NCBI RefSeq assembly: GCF_000023105.1
Contig: NC_012669.1
Span: forward strand, 1,798,001 to 1,862,000
Reading direction: 5' to 3'
Source: Beutenbergia cavernae DSM 12333
GTDB lineage: Bacteria; Actinomycetota; Actinomycetes; Actinomycetales; Beutenbergiaceae
Length of the DNA stretch: 64,000 bases
This document shows, piece by piece, positions 9,701 to 18,018 of this stretch. Numbering within the stretch: position 1 is the stretch's first letter; every line of letters starts with the position of its first letter. The translations under genes were made by a program, and so were the position numbers. A model generated the notes under the pieces. It saw only the letters and a list, made by a program, of their open reading frames with translations, was not told where the DNA came from and ran no database searches.

Positions 9701-10128
9701 AGCTCGCCGACGCCGGCGAGCTGGACGCGGCCGTCGAGGCACAGGCGCGCGTCGAGGGCGTTCTCGAGTTCGCGGACGTCGTGGCCGACCTGGCCCTGTC
9801 GGCGCTCGCGAGCCCGCTCGTGCAGGACGCGGCGCGCCGGGAGCACTGGGCGGAGACGTTCGTCGCGACGCTCGAACCGGACGGCCGGGTGCTCGAGGGC
9901 GTCGTCGACCTGCTCGTGCGGGACGCCGACGGCGCGGTGACGATCGTCGACTACAAGACCGACGCCGTTCCGGAGGCCGCGCTCGGCGTGCGCACGGAGT
10001 TCTACGCGCCGCAGCTGCGCGCGTACGCCCGGGCCCTGCGGGACGCGGGCGCCGACGTGCGACGCGCGGTGCTCCTGTTCCTCGCGCCCGACGGCGCGGT
10101 GGAACGCGAGGTGACGCTCGGGTTGTGA
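6796..10128 (+). CDS. UvrD/AddA-like ATP-dependent helicase-nuclease
   Basis: A 1110-residue SF1A helicase with a C-terminal nuclease. Walker A GAGSGKT lies at 25-31, motif Ia AITFTEKAGAEL at about 55-66, Walker B LLLDEFQDTDP around D363-E364, motif III VVGDPKQSIYRF around 402-413, motif V MTIHAAKGLEFPLVV around 739-753 and motif VI LLYVGATRARDHL around 806-818. The RecB-like nuclease site is LEGVVDLLVRD then VTIVDYKTD (D1038, D1052, K1054). It should unwind and degrade DNA ends for recombination with its partner, to which it is coupled by an ATGA overlap. It could act redundantly with RecBCD or AdnAB elsewhere in the genome. It runs convergent with the leucine regulator, leaving a 10-base gap. 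Confidence 0.92.
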   Translation: MTLVDDAARSRIATDTSSSLFVEAGAGSGKTRSLVERVGTLVMDDGVPLAQIAAITFTEKAGAELRDRLRGEFERVWRRARPGGPQEDPARSSLAERALEDLDGAAIGTLHSFAQRILARHPVEAGLPPLIEVSDEVASGVAFDERWSVLQRELLDDEEMAPRLLLAMAAGVTFDHLRSLARAFGADWDLIEGHVLRGASNDSALPDAAPLVDEAQALAARAAECTDPDDKLLTRLSEIRAWAQVLAAADGDPRRTYAALVALGEPRFGRVGRKTSWPDVDAVRAACTALVEHVSAAAAAFADAAVRPLARWIAARVVRDARARAAEGALEFHDLLVLARDLLRTREDVRSSLQAAYPRLLLDEFQDTDPIQVELAVRIAAGAEGGAGDWHDVRVPPGSLFVVGDPKQSIYRFRRADIRTFLDVRTWLGDVCSLTTNFRSAAPVLAWVNATFGELIQPVDGAQPAYEPLDAVRPPVGVGPAVTVLGAQPHQDLPRASAALLREREAADVAAVLLRAAGQGWTVHDPRGGEERELRWGDVAVLVPARTSLPFLVEALDAAGIPYRAESSSLVYSATEVRALMAAARAIADPGDQFSVVTALRSQVYGCGDDDLWSWKRDGGSFHLLAPADEDRADHPVAQGLAHLRTVHRWARWATPSEVLARVAADRRMFEVPADAPAHARDVWRRLRFVLDQARAWSEVSHGGLRAYLAWAARQADESSRVAEAILPETDVDAVRIMTIHAAKGLEFPLVVLSGLTSQQRRASGVRLLWTDDGYAVRLRQSVQTNDFTAAAPLDEQMDDHERRRLLYVGATRARDHLVVSLHRGPTAAATHARLLADAGGSGAGAHAFTAADDGAARPERAAAPAAPDHAAWAGRLEAARAASRRVATHSASGLEGTEPEVVFAHSATGRANAGDAVVDPGGGEGDALPGSAKGPRDLALPPWSKGRYGTAIGRAVHGVLQAVDLRVQLADAGELDAAVEAQARVEGVLEFADVVADLALSALASPLVQDAARREHWAETFVATLEPDGRVLEGVVDLLVRDADGAVTIVDYKTDAVPEAALGVRTEFYAPQLRAYARALRDAGADVRRAVLLFLAPDGAVEREVTLGL

Positions 10129-10138
10129 CGACCCGGCG

Positions 10139-10861
10139 TCAGCCCTCCTCGGTCCGGCGCAGCACCTCGGTGAGCCGGTTGGCGGCGCTGACGACGGCGG
10201 CGGCGTGCAGCCGTCCGGGCTGCCGCGTCATGCGCTCCACCGGACCGGACACTGACACGGCGGCGACGACGCGCCCCGACGGGCCGCGCACCGGCGCCGA
10301 CACCGACGCCACGCCGGCCTCGCGCTCGCTCACGCTCTGCGCCCAGGCCCGGCGGCGGACGCCGGAGAGGATGGTGGCGGTGAACTTCGCGCCGTGGAGG
10401 CCCCGGTGCAGCCGGTCGGGCTCCTCCCAGGCGAGGAGGATCTGCGCGGCGGACCCGGCCTGCATGGTGAGCGTCGCGCCGACCGGGATCGAGTCCCGCA
10501 GGCCCATCGGCCGCTCGGCCGCTGCGACGCAGATGCGCTGGTCGCCCTGCCGGCGGTAGAGCTGCGCGCTCTCGCCCGTGTGGTCGCGGACGGCAGCGAG
10601 CACCGGCCCAGCAGCGGCCAGGAGGCGGTCCTCGCCGGCGGCGGAGGCCAGCTCCGCGAGCCGCGGGCCCAGCACGAACCGGCCCTGGAGGTCGCGGGCG
10701 ACGAGCCGGTGATGCTCGAGGGCGACGGCGAGCCGGTGCGCCGTCGGGCGGGCGAGGTGGGTGGCGCTCACGAGCTGCGCGAGCGTGGCGGGTCCGGCCT
10801 CGAGCGCGCCGAGCACGACGGCCGCCTTGTCCAGGACCCCGACTCCGCTAGAGTTGTCCAT
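10139..10861 (-). CDS. ltbR: IclR-family regulator of leuCD (LtbR/NdgR-like)
   Basis: A 240-residue IclR-family regulator: N-terminal winged helix-turn-helix about residues 10-65 ([20 protein letters not shown]) and a C-terminal effector domain ([18 protein letters not shown], then [10 protein letters not shown]). It is divergent from leuC, the conserved place of LtbR in corynebacteria and NdgR/AreB in streptomycetes. These control leucine and tryptophan biosynthesis, so repression of leuCD is the likely role. The ATG at 10861 follows CAGTAT with six bases between, a leaderless-like layout. The symbol is given by synteny and family, not by experiment. Confidence 0.85.
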   Translation of the reverse strand: MDNSSGVGVLDKAAVVLGALEAGPATLAQLVSATHLARPTAHRLAVALEHHRLVARDLQGRFVLGPRLAELASAAGEDRLLAAAGPVLAAVRDHTGESAQLYRRQGDQRICVAAAERPMGLRDSIPVGATLTMQAGSAAQILLAWEEPDRLHRGLHGAKFTATILSGVRRRAWAQSVSEREAGVASVSAPVRGPSGRVVAAVSVSGPVERMTRQPGRLHAAAVVSAANRLTEVLRRTEEG

Positions 10862-10963
10862 ACGGCGATACTGCCGTCTCGCACCATGAGACGCAAGTCC
10901 GAGTCCCCGACCCCGGGGGCGAAGATCGAGGAACACCCATCCGAGAGCGCAGAGGTGAGCAGG
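10862..10963. promoter_or_regulatory. Divergent ltbR/leuC control region
   Basis: A 102-base intergenic region between divergent start codons. It contains the inverted repeat GTCTC-GCACCAT-GAGAC (about 10877-10893) and the hexamer ATACTG (10868-10873), which read leftward is CAGTAT, the likely -10 of ltbR. An IclR regulator would be expected to bind here; the exact operator is inferred only. Confidence 0.45.
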
Positions 10964-12445
10964 ATGTCCGGCACGTTGGCGGAGAAGGTCTGGCAGGCGC
11001 ATGTCGTGCGCCAGGGCACGGACGGCGCCCCGGACCTGTTGTACATCGACCTGCACCTCGTGCACGAGGTCACCAGCCCGCAGGCGTTCGAGGGTCTGCG
11101 GCTCGCCGGCCGCGGCGTCCGCCGTCCTGATCTCACGATCGCCACCGAGGACCACAACACCCCGACCCTCGACATCGACCTGCCGATCGCCGACGCGACG
11201 AGCCGCACCCAGATCGAGACACTGCGCGCCAACGCGAAGGAGTTCGGCGTCCGCATCCACTCGCTCGGCGACGCCGACCAGGGGATCGTCCACCAGGTCG
11301 GGCCGCAGCTCGGCCTGACGATGCCCGGCCTCACCGTCGTGTGCGGCGACTCCCACACGTCGACGCACGGCGCCTTCGGGGCGCTGGCGTTCGGGATCGG
11401 GACGTCCGAGGTCGAGCACGTGCTGGCCACGCAGACGCTGCCGCTCGCCCCGTTCAAGACGATGGCGATCACCGTCGACGGCGAGCTCCCGCCGGGCACG
11501 ACGAGCAAGGACATCATCCTCGCGATCATCGCGAAGATCGGCACCGGCGGCGGTCAGGGCTACGTGCTCGAGTACCGCGGCGAGGCCATCCGTGCGCTCT
11601 CGATGGAGGCGCGCATGACGATCTGCAACATGTCGATCGAGGCGGGCGCGCGCGCCGGCATGATCGCGCCGGACGAGACGACGTTCGACTACCTGAAGGG
11701 ACGCCCGCACGCGCCGGAGGGCGCGGACTGGGACGCCGCCGTCGAGTACTGGCGGACGCTGCGGTCCGACGACGACGCGGTCTTCGACGCGGAGGTCGTG
11801 CTCGCCGCGGCCGACCTCGAGCCGTTCGTCACGTGGGGCACGAACCCGGGCCAGGGCCTGCCGCTGTCGGCGAGCGTGCCGATCCCGGAGAACATCGGTG
11901 AGGACAACGAGCGCACCACCGCGGAGCGCGCGATCGAGTACATGGGCCTGACGCCGGGGATGCCGCTGCGCGACATCCCGGTGGACACCGTGTTCATCGG
12001 CTCGTGCACGAACGGCCGGATCGAGGACCTGCGGTCGGTCGCGAAGGTGGTGCAGGGACGGCACAAGGCGGACGGCGTCCGCGTCCTGGTCGTCCCGGCC
12101 TCGGCTCGTGTCCGGCTCCAGGCGGAGGCCGAGGGGCTCGACCGCATCTTCCTCGACTTCGGTGCCGAGTGGCGCAACGCGGGATGCTCGATGTGCCTCG
12201 GGATGAACCCGGACCAGCTCGCCCCGGGAGAGCGGGCGGCGTCGACCTCGAACCGCAACTTCGAGGGCCGCCAGGGCAAGGGCGGCCGCACGCACCTCGT
12301 CTCGCCGCTCGTCGCTGCGGCGACGGCGATCCGCGGCACGCTGTCGAGCGTCGCGGATCTCGACCTCGACGACGACGTCGACCTCACCACGTTCGACGGG
12401 TCGCCCCTGGCGCCGCTGGACCCGCGGGTCCCGGTGCAGGTCTGA
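10964..12445 (+). CDS. leuC: 3-isopropylmalate dehydratase large subunit
   Basis: A 493-residue aconitase-family protein that converts 2-isopropylmalate to 3-isopropylmalate in leucine synthesis, working with LeuD. The three cysteines for the 4Fe-4S cluster are C348 ([13 protein letters not shown]), C408 and C411 ([11 protein letters not shown]). Other family motifs are [20 protein letters not shown] near 127-146 and [19 protein letters not shown]. The length is typical. The ATG at 10964 has AGAGG eight bases upstream. leuD follows after 26 bases, and the upstream divergent IclR regulator probably controls both. Confidence 0.97.
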   Translation: MSGTLAEKVWQAHVVRQGTDGAPDLLYIDLHLVHEVTSPQAFEGLRLAGRGVRRPDLTIATEDHNTPTLDIDLPIADATSRTQIETLRANAKEFGVRIHSLGDADQGIVHQVGPQLGLTMPGLTVVCGDSHTSTHGAFGALAFGIGTSEVEHVLATQTLPLAPFKTMAITVDGELPPGTTSKDIILAIIAKIGTGGGQGYVLEYRGEAIRALSMEARMTICNMSIEAGARAGMIAPDETTFDYLKGRPHAPEGADWDAAVEYWRTLRSDDDAVFDAEVVLAAADLEPFVTWGTNPGQGLPLSASVPIPENIGEDNERTTAERAIEYMGLTPGMPLRDIPVDTVFIGSCTNGRIEDLRSVAKVVQGRHKADGVRVLVVPASARVRLQAEAEGLDRIFLDFGAEWRNAGCSMCLGMNPDQLAPGERAASTSNRNFEGRQGKGGRTHLVSPLVAAATAIRGTLSSVADLDLDDDVDLTTFDGSPLAPLDPRVPVQV

Positions 12446-12471
12446 GCGACGAAGAGACGGGAGCACCAGCC

Positions 12472-13110
12472 ATGGAGAAGTTCACGACGCACACGGGTGT
12501 CGGTGTGCCGCTGCGGCGCAGCAACGTCGACACCGACCAGATCATCCCCGCCGTCTACCTCAAGCGGGTGACCCGGACCGGGTTCGAGGACGCGCTGTTC
12601 GCGGCGTGGCGCGGCAACGAGACGTTCGTCCTCAACCAGCCCGCCTACACGCACGGGTCGGTGCTCGTCGCGGGCCCGGACTTCGGCACCGGGTCCTCCC
12701 GCGAGCACGCCGTCTGGGCGCTCAAGGACTACGGGTTCCGCGTGGTGATCGCGTCCCGGTTCGCCGACATCTTCCGCGGCAACTCGGGCAAGCAGGGGCT
12801 GCTCGCGGCGCAGGTCGCGCAGGACGACGTCGAGCTCATCTGGAAGGTGCTCGAGAACTCCCCGGGCACCGAGGTGACCGTCGACCTCGCCGCCAAGCAG
12901 GTCACGGTCGCCGACATCGTCGCCCCGTTCCAGATCGACGACTACACGCGGTGGCGCCTCCTGGAGGGCCTCGACGACATCGGCCTAACCCTCCAGCACG
13001 CCGACGAGATCACGGCGTTCGAGGCCACGCGTGAGCCGTGGCGTCCGCTGACGCTGCCCGCGAAGCACCTGCCCGCGGTGCCGATCACGGCGGCGCGCCC
13101 CGTCGCCTGA
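12472..13110 (+). CDS. leuD: 3-isopropylmalate dehydratase small subunit
   Basis: A 212-residue swivel-domain subunit that completes the isopropylmalate isomerase active site with LeuC. Diagnostic segments are [19 protein letters not shown] (15-33), [14 protein letters not shown] (71-84) and [20 protein letters not shown]. Its length is slightly above the roughly 200 residues usual for the family because of a C-terminal tail ([16 protein letters not shown]). The start ATG at 12472 follows ACGGGAGCACC. It is co-transcribed with leuC and ends 22 bases before the convergent glutamate dehydrogenase gene. Confidence 0.97.
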   Translation: MEKFTTHTGVGVPLRRSNVDTDQIIPAVYLKRVTRTGFEDALFAAWRGNETFVLNQPAYTHGSVLVAGPDFGTGSSREHAVWALKDYGFRVVIASRFADIFRGNSGKQGLLAAQVAQDDVELIWKVLENSPGTEVTVDLAAKQVTVADIVAPFQIDDYTRWRLLEGLDDIGLTLQHADEITAFEATREPWRPLTLPAKHLPAVPITAARPVA

Positions 13111-13132
13111 GCCGGGGCGTCGGCTGCCCGCG

Positions 13133-16100
13133 TCACCGCACCAACGAGCGCAGCTGCCGAAGAGCCACGGAGAGCGTGGCGATGCCGGGTCGCTCCACGG
13201 CGTGCGCCGTGGCGAGCGCGTCCAGGGCGCGCCGGGCGGGCGCGCCGCCGCTCTCGACCCATGCCGCGATCCGGTCCGCCGCGTCGCCTGGCTCCGTGCC
13301 CTCCAGCACGGATGCGGTGAGCGCCACCATCACCGCGTACAGGTCGTCACGCAGAGCGGCGCGCGCCATCGAGTCCCAGCGGTCCTCCTGCGGCAGGTCG
13401 GACACGCTGGTGAGGAGGTCGTCGAAGCGGGTCCGTCCGGACAGCGTGAAGTACGTCCGTGCCACCTCGTCGAGCTCCCGGCCGTGGGAGCGCGCGAGCT
13501 CCGCGACGTCGAGCAGCGGCACCGACGCGAGCAGGCCAGCGCCGCGCGCAGCGAGGGCACCGTCGCATCCCGCGGCCTCGAGCTCGGCGACCCTGTCGGT
13601 GAAGCCGGTCTGCTCGTTCCCCTGCAGCAGATCGCCCATCCGTGAGGCGTACCGGCGCACCGGGCCTGCGAACGCCTCGATCTCGGCGCCGATGTCGAGG
13701 CGGTCGGCGCGATGTTGCACGAACCACCGGGCCGCGCGGTCGAGCAGCCGCCGGAACTCCAGATAGAGGTCGGTCTGCACCCTCGCATCGACCACGTTGT
13801 CGGTGGCCTCGACCGCGACGACGAAGCCGCCCAGGTCGAGGATCTCTCGGGCGGTGACGAACGCCCGCGCGATCTGCTCGCTCGATGCCCCCGTCTCGTC
13901 CGCGGCTCGGAACGCGAAGGTGATGCCGCCCCGATTCACCATCGAGTTCACGACGGCGTTGACGATGATCTCGCGGCGCAGCGGGTGCTCCGCGAGATCG
14001 CCGGCATAGGCCTCGCTGACCGCGGCGGGGAAGTACGCCGTCAGCGTGCGCCCGAACCAGGGATCGTCCGCCAGCTCGGTCTCGATGAGGTCCGACTTGA
14101 GCGCCAGCTTCGCGTAGGCCACGAGCACCGCGAACTCCGGCCGGGTCAACCCCTGCCCCTGCGCGGTCCGGGCGGCGAGCCCGCCGGCGTCCGGCAGGAA
14201 CTCCAGGTCGCGGTCGAGGTCGCCGCGTGCCTCCAGCCACTCGATGAAGCGTTCGTGAACAGGCAGCATGACCGCCGCGTTCGCGCGGGAGTTGCCCAGC
14301 AGCACGTTCTGCTCGTAGTTGTCGCGCAGCACCTGGGCCGCCACCTCGTCCGTCACGGCCTGCAGCAGCTCGTCCCGGGCGGCCCGGTCCATCCGGCCCT
14401 CGCGCATCACCGCTCCGAGCAGGATCTTGAGGTTCACCTCCCGGTCGGAGGTGCCGACCCCGGCGGAGTTGTCGATCGCGTCGGTGTTGATGTGGACGCC
14501 GGCCAGGGCCGCCTCGATCCGGCCGCGCTGACTGACCCCGAGGTTTCCGCCCTCCCCGACCACCCGCACCCGCAGGTCGGCGCCGTTCACGCGGATGGCG
14601 TCGTTCGCCCGGTCACCGATCTCCGCGTTCGTCTCCGTGCTGGCCTTGACGTACGTCCCGATGCCGCCGTTCCACAGCAGGTCGACGCGAGCGAGCAGCA
14701 CGGCCCTCTTCAGCTCTGCCGGGGTGAACGACGTGACACCGGGTTCCAGGCCCAGGGCCTCGGCCATCCGTGGGCTCACCGGGACCGACTTCGCCGTCAG
14801 CGGGAAGACGCCACCGCCGTCGGAGATGAGCCCGCGGTCGTAGTCGTCCCACGACGAACCGGGCAGCTCGAACAGGCGCTGCCGCTCGGCGCGGGACGTG
14901 GCGGCATCCGGATCCGGGTCCACGAAGACGTGGCGGTGGTCGAAGGCGGCAACGAGTCGGATGTGCTCCGACAGGAGCATCCCGTTGCCGAACACGTCGC
15001 CGGACATGTCGCCGACGCCCACCACCGTGAAGTCCTGGGTCTGGGTGTCGTGGCCGAGCTCACGGAAGTGCCGCTTCACCGATTCCCACGCACCGCGGGC
15101 AGTGATACCCATCGCCTTGTGGTCGTAGCCGGCGGACCCCCCGGACGCGAAGGCATCGTCGAGCCAGAAGCCGTACTCCTGCGAGATGCCGTTGGCGACG
15201 TCGGAGAAGGATGCGGTGCCCTTGTCGGCGGCGACCACCAGGTAGGAGTCGTCGCCGTCGTGGCGCACCACTCGGTCCGGCGGCGTGATGACGGAGCCGT
15301 CGCGGTTGTCGGTGATGTCCAGCATGCCGCGGATGAAGGTGCGGTAGGCGGCCTTCCCCTCCGCCAGGCGCTCGGCGGCGTCCCCGGTGTCCGGAAGCTG
15401 TTTCGCGATGAAGCCGCCTTTGGAGCCGGTCGGCACGATCACCGCGTTCTTGACCATCTGAGCCTTCACCAGGCCGAGCACCTCGGTGCGGAAGTCCTCG
15501 CGCCGATCGCTCCAGCGCAGCCCACCCCGAGCGACCTTGCCGAAGCGCAGGTGCACGCCCTCGACCTGCGGGGAGTACACCCAGATCTCCGTCATCGGGC
15601 GCGGCGGCGGCAGGCCCGGCACGTTCGCACAGTCGAGCTTCATCGAGATCCAGGGCTTCGGCGCGCCGCTGGGGTCGCGGGTGTAGAAGTTGGTGCGCCA
15701 GGTGGCGCCGATGACGCCGATGAACGAGCGCAGGATGCGGTCGTGGTCGAGGCTCGGGACGTCGTCGAGATCCTGCAGCAGAGCCGCCGCAGCCTGCCGC
15801 GCAGGTTCCTCGCGGTCGCCCGAGACGTCCGGGTCGAAGCGCAGCGCGAACAGCCGCACCAAATCGGCCGCGAGCCGCGGATGGGTGATCAGTGCCCCGT
15901 CGATGTACTCCATGGAGAACGCCGAGCCGATCTGTCGCAGGTAGCGGCCGATCGCCCGCAGGATCACGATGTCCCGCCACCGCAGGCCGGCGCGCAGCAC
16001 CAGCGAGTTCAGGATGTCGCTCTCTGCGGCCCCCGCCCACACGGCGCAGAACGCGTCCTCGAACGCCGCAGCGGTGCGGTCGTCGCCCCACAGCCCCGGG

Positions 16101-17905
16101 TCGCCCGCTGCAAGCCCGAAGTCGGAGATGTGCCTGTCGCCGTCCGGGATCCTGATCGTGTACGGGCGCTCGTCGATGACGTCGACGCCGAGGTCGGTGA
16201 GCATCGGCAGCACCTGGGTGAGCGGGTACTCGCGGAACGAGGCGATCGTGAGCCGGCGTGCGCCAGGGTCGGCGCCGTCCGGCGCGTACAGGTGCACGGC
16301 GATCGGATGAGCGTCGGTGAGGCTGTCGAGGCGTGCGATGTCTGCGACGGCGGCCGCCGGTGTGACCTGCTCCTTGTACGCCTCGGGAAACGCGGAACCG
16401 TACCGACCCAGGATCTCCGCGGCCTCGTGCTCGTCGTGGGTGTGGTGCAGCTCGTCGACCAGCGCCGTCTCCCAGGTCCGGACGGCTGCCTCGAGCTGCC
16501 GCTGCATCTCGGCGGGGTCGACGTCGGGGATCGAGGCACCCCTGGGGACGCGCACGACGAAGTGCAGCTGTGCGAGCGGCGACTCGCCCACGCGGGTGGT
16601 GTGCTCGACACGTTCCGCGTCGAACGCCTCGCGCAGCAGCGCCTCGATGCGGAGCCGCACGGTGGTGTTGTAGCGGTCGCGGGGCAGGAAGACGAGCGCC
16701 GAGACGAACCGACCGAACTCGTCCCTGCGCAGGAAGATGCGGGAGCGACGGCGTTCCCGCAGCCGGCTCACCTCGCCGGCGACCTCGGACAGGTGCTCGA
16801 CGGAGTCCTGGAAGAGCTCGTCGCGCGGGTACTGCTCGAGGATCTGCTGCAGGTCCTTGCCGGTGTGGGACGTCGGCGCGAAGCCGGATGCGTCCAGCAC
16901 GGCTCGCACCTTCGCCCCCACGATCGGCAGGGTGAGCACGGAGGAGGCGTACGCCGTCGAGGTGAACATCCCGAGGATCCGCCGCTCGCCGGTGACGTTG
17001 CCCTCGTCGTCGAACGTGCGCACGCCGATGTAGTCGAGGTAGACGTCGCGATGCACGGTGGCGCGGGAGTTCGCCTTGGTGATGGTGAGCAGCCGCGGCT
17101 CGCGCGCGGTTCGGCGCGCCTCCGGCCGCAGGTGAGCCACGGCTGTCGTCGGCTTGCGCAGGATGCCGAGCCCGGTGTGCGGCAGCGGGCGCAGCACGTC
17201 CTCGCCGTTCTCCGTCTCGAGCGCGTACTCGCGATAGCCGAGGAAGGTGAAGTGGTCCTCCGCCAGCCAGGTGAGGAACTCCACGGTGGGAGCGATCGTC
17301 GCCGGGTCGACGGTGGCCGGCGGTTGCGTGCGCAGATCCGTGCAGATGTCGAGGCAGGCACGGCGCATCGCAGCCCAGTCCTCGACCGAGCTGTGAACGT
17401 CGCCGACGACGTCCCGCAGGCGCTCGGCCAGGGCGCCGCGATCTTCCTCGGTGGCGATCCGGTCCGTCTCGAGGAGCATCCACGACTCGAGCCGGCCGCC
17501 GTGGGCGCCGATCGCGAGCAGGGCTCCGGAGTCGTCGCGCCGCGCCTCGACGACGGGATGCAGCAGCTGGTGCACGGTGTAGCCATGGCGGGCGATCGCC
17601 GCGTCGACGGAGTCGACGAGGAACGGCGCGTCATCGGTGCAGACGCCGACGATCGTGCGCCGCGACGTCCAGCCGTCCTCGCGAACGGTCGGCGTGAAGA
17701 CCCTCACCAGGGTCTGCCCGGGCTCACGGTGTGCGGCGAGCTTCCACATCGAGGCCAGTCCGCCGACGACGTCACGCGCCTCACGTTCGGCGAGGTCCTC
17801 CGAGGGGACTGCGGCGAGCAGGCGCTCGACGCCGGACCGGAGCTCTGGTGCCAGGCCTTCGACAGCGTCCTGGACGAGCGCGCTCGAGACGTCCTCTGCG
17901 GCCAT
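13133..17905 (-). CDS. gdh: NAD-specific glutamate dehydrogenase (large, 180-kDa class)
   Basis: A 1590-residue protein of the L180 class, oxidatively deaminating glutamate to 2-oxoglutarate with NAD. The long N-terminal part carries ACT-like regulatory segments (APFLVDSVDAAIARHGYTVH). The catalytic core has VPTGSKGGFIAKQLP with the substrate lysine near K829, the nucleotide-binding segment VVGVGDMSGDVFGNGMLLS near 960-978, and VRVVGEGGNLGVSQRGR. In relatives the enzyme is catabolic and may be controlled by phosphorylation or amino acids. The ATG at 17905 has GAAGG five bases upstream; a GTG two codons earlier is possible. It is transcribed alone, after a hairpin that separates it from the carbohydrate cluster. 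Confidence 0.95.
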   Translation of the reverse strand: MAAEDVSSALVQDAVEGLAPELRSGVERLLAAVPSEDLAEREARDVVGGLASMWKLAAHREPGQTLVRVFTPTVREDGWTSRRTIVGVCTDDAPFLVDSVDAAIARHGYTVHQLLHPVVEARRDDSGALLAIGAHGGRLESWMLLETDRIATEEDRGALAERLRDVVGDVHSSVEDWAAMRRACLDICTDLRTQPPATVDPATIAPTVEFLTWLAEDHFTFLGYREYALETENGEDVLRPLPHTGLGILRKPTTAVAHLRPEARRTAREPRLLTITKANSRATVHRDVYLDYIGVRTFDDEGNVTGERRILGMFTSTAYASSVLTLPIVGAKVRAVLDASGFAPTSHTGKDLQQILEQYPRDELFQDSVEHLSEVAGEVSRLRERRRSRIFLRRDEFGRFVSALVFLPRDRYNTTVRLRIEALLREAFDAERVEHTTRVGESPLAQLHFVVRVPRGASIPDVDPAEMQRQLEAAVRTWETALVDELHHTHDEHEAAEILGRYGSAFPEAYKEQVTPAAAVADIARLDSLTDAHPIAVHLYAPDGADPGARRLTIASFREYPLTQVLPMLTDLGVDVIDERPYTIRIPDGDRHISDFGLAAGDPGLWGDDRTAAAFEDAFCAVWAGAAESDILNSLVLRAGLRWRDIVILRAIGRYLRQIGSAFSMEYIDGALITHPRLAADLVRLFALRFDPDVSGDREEPARQAAAALLQDLDDVPSLDHDRILRSFIGVIGATWRTNFYTRDPSGAPKPWISMKLDCANVPGLPPPRPMTEIWVYSPQVEGVHLRFGKVARGGLRWSDRREDFRTEVLGLVKAQMVKNAVIVPTGSKGGFIAKQLPDTGDAAERLAEGKAAYRTFIRGMLDITDNRDGSVITPPDRVVRHDGDDSYLVVAADKGTASFSDVANGISQEYGFWLDDAFASGGSAGYDHKAMGITARGAWESVKRHFRELGHDTQTQDFTVVGVGDMSGDVFGNGMLLSEHIRLVAAFDHRHVFVDPDPDAATSRAERQRLFELPGSSWDDYDRGLISDGGGVFPLTAKSVPVSPRMAEALGLEPGVTSFTPAELKRAVLLARVDLLWNGGIGTYVKASTETNAEIGDRANDAIRVNGADLRVRVVGEGGNLGVSQRGRIEAALAGVHINTDAIDNSAGVGTSDREVNLKILLGAVMREGRMDRAARDELLQAVTDEVAAQVLRDNYEQNVLLGNSRANAAVMLPVHERFIEWLEARGDLDRDLEFLPDAGGLAARTAQGQGLTRPEFAVLVAYAKLALKSDLIETELADDPWFGRTLTAYFPAAVSEAYAGDLAEHPLRREIIVNAVVNSMVNRGGITFAFRAADETGASSEQIARAFVTAREILDLGGFVVAVEATDNVVDARVQTDLYLEFRRLLDRAARWFVQHRADRLDIGAEIEAFAGPVRRYASRMGDLLQGNEQTGFTDRVAELEAAGCDGALAARGAGLLASVPLLDVAELARSHGRELDEVARTYFTLSGRTRFDDLLTSVSDLPQEDRWDSMARAALRDDLYAVMVALTASVLEGTEPGDAADRIAAWVESGGAPARRALDALATAHAVERPGIATLSVALRQLRSLVR

Positions 17906-17938
17906 GAACACCTTCGTCCTTCAGTGGCGTCGCGCGAA

Positions 17939-17977
17939 TCACGCCCCCCTCGCTCGAACCATAGCGAGGGGGCGTGA
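17939..17977 (-). terminator. Hairpin ending the leftward carbohydrate operon
   Basis: TCACGCCCCCCTCGCT (17939-17954) pairs with AGCGAGGGGGCGTGA (17963-17977) with a single bulged base and an 8-base loop. Read on the minus strand it lies just after the stop of the GH123-like gene and before the gdh start. Only a short TT follows, so termination may be partial. Confidence 0.55.
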
Positions 17978-18018
17978 CGTCGCAACCGCCCGCCGGCGCG
18001 AGGAGCCGACGCGCCGCG

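Noticed and set aside
3653-10128. Naming the helicase-nuclease pair AdnAB
   Set aside because: AdnA and AdnB both carry intact motor domains; the first protein here has no Walker A motif, so AddB-like/AddA-like fits better.
13712-17977. A 1421-codon open frame antisense to the glutamate dehydrogenase gene
   Set aside because: It is a by-product of high GC: its translation is low-complexity (Arg, Gly, His, Asp rich) with no motifs, whereas the opposite strand encodes a clear full-length enzyme.
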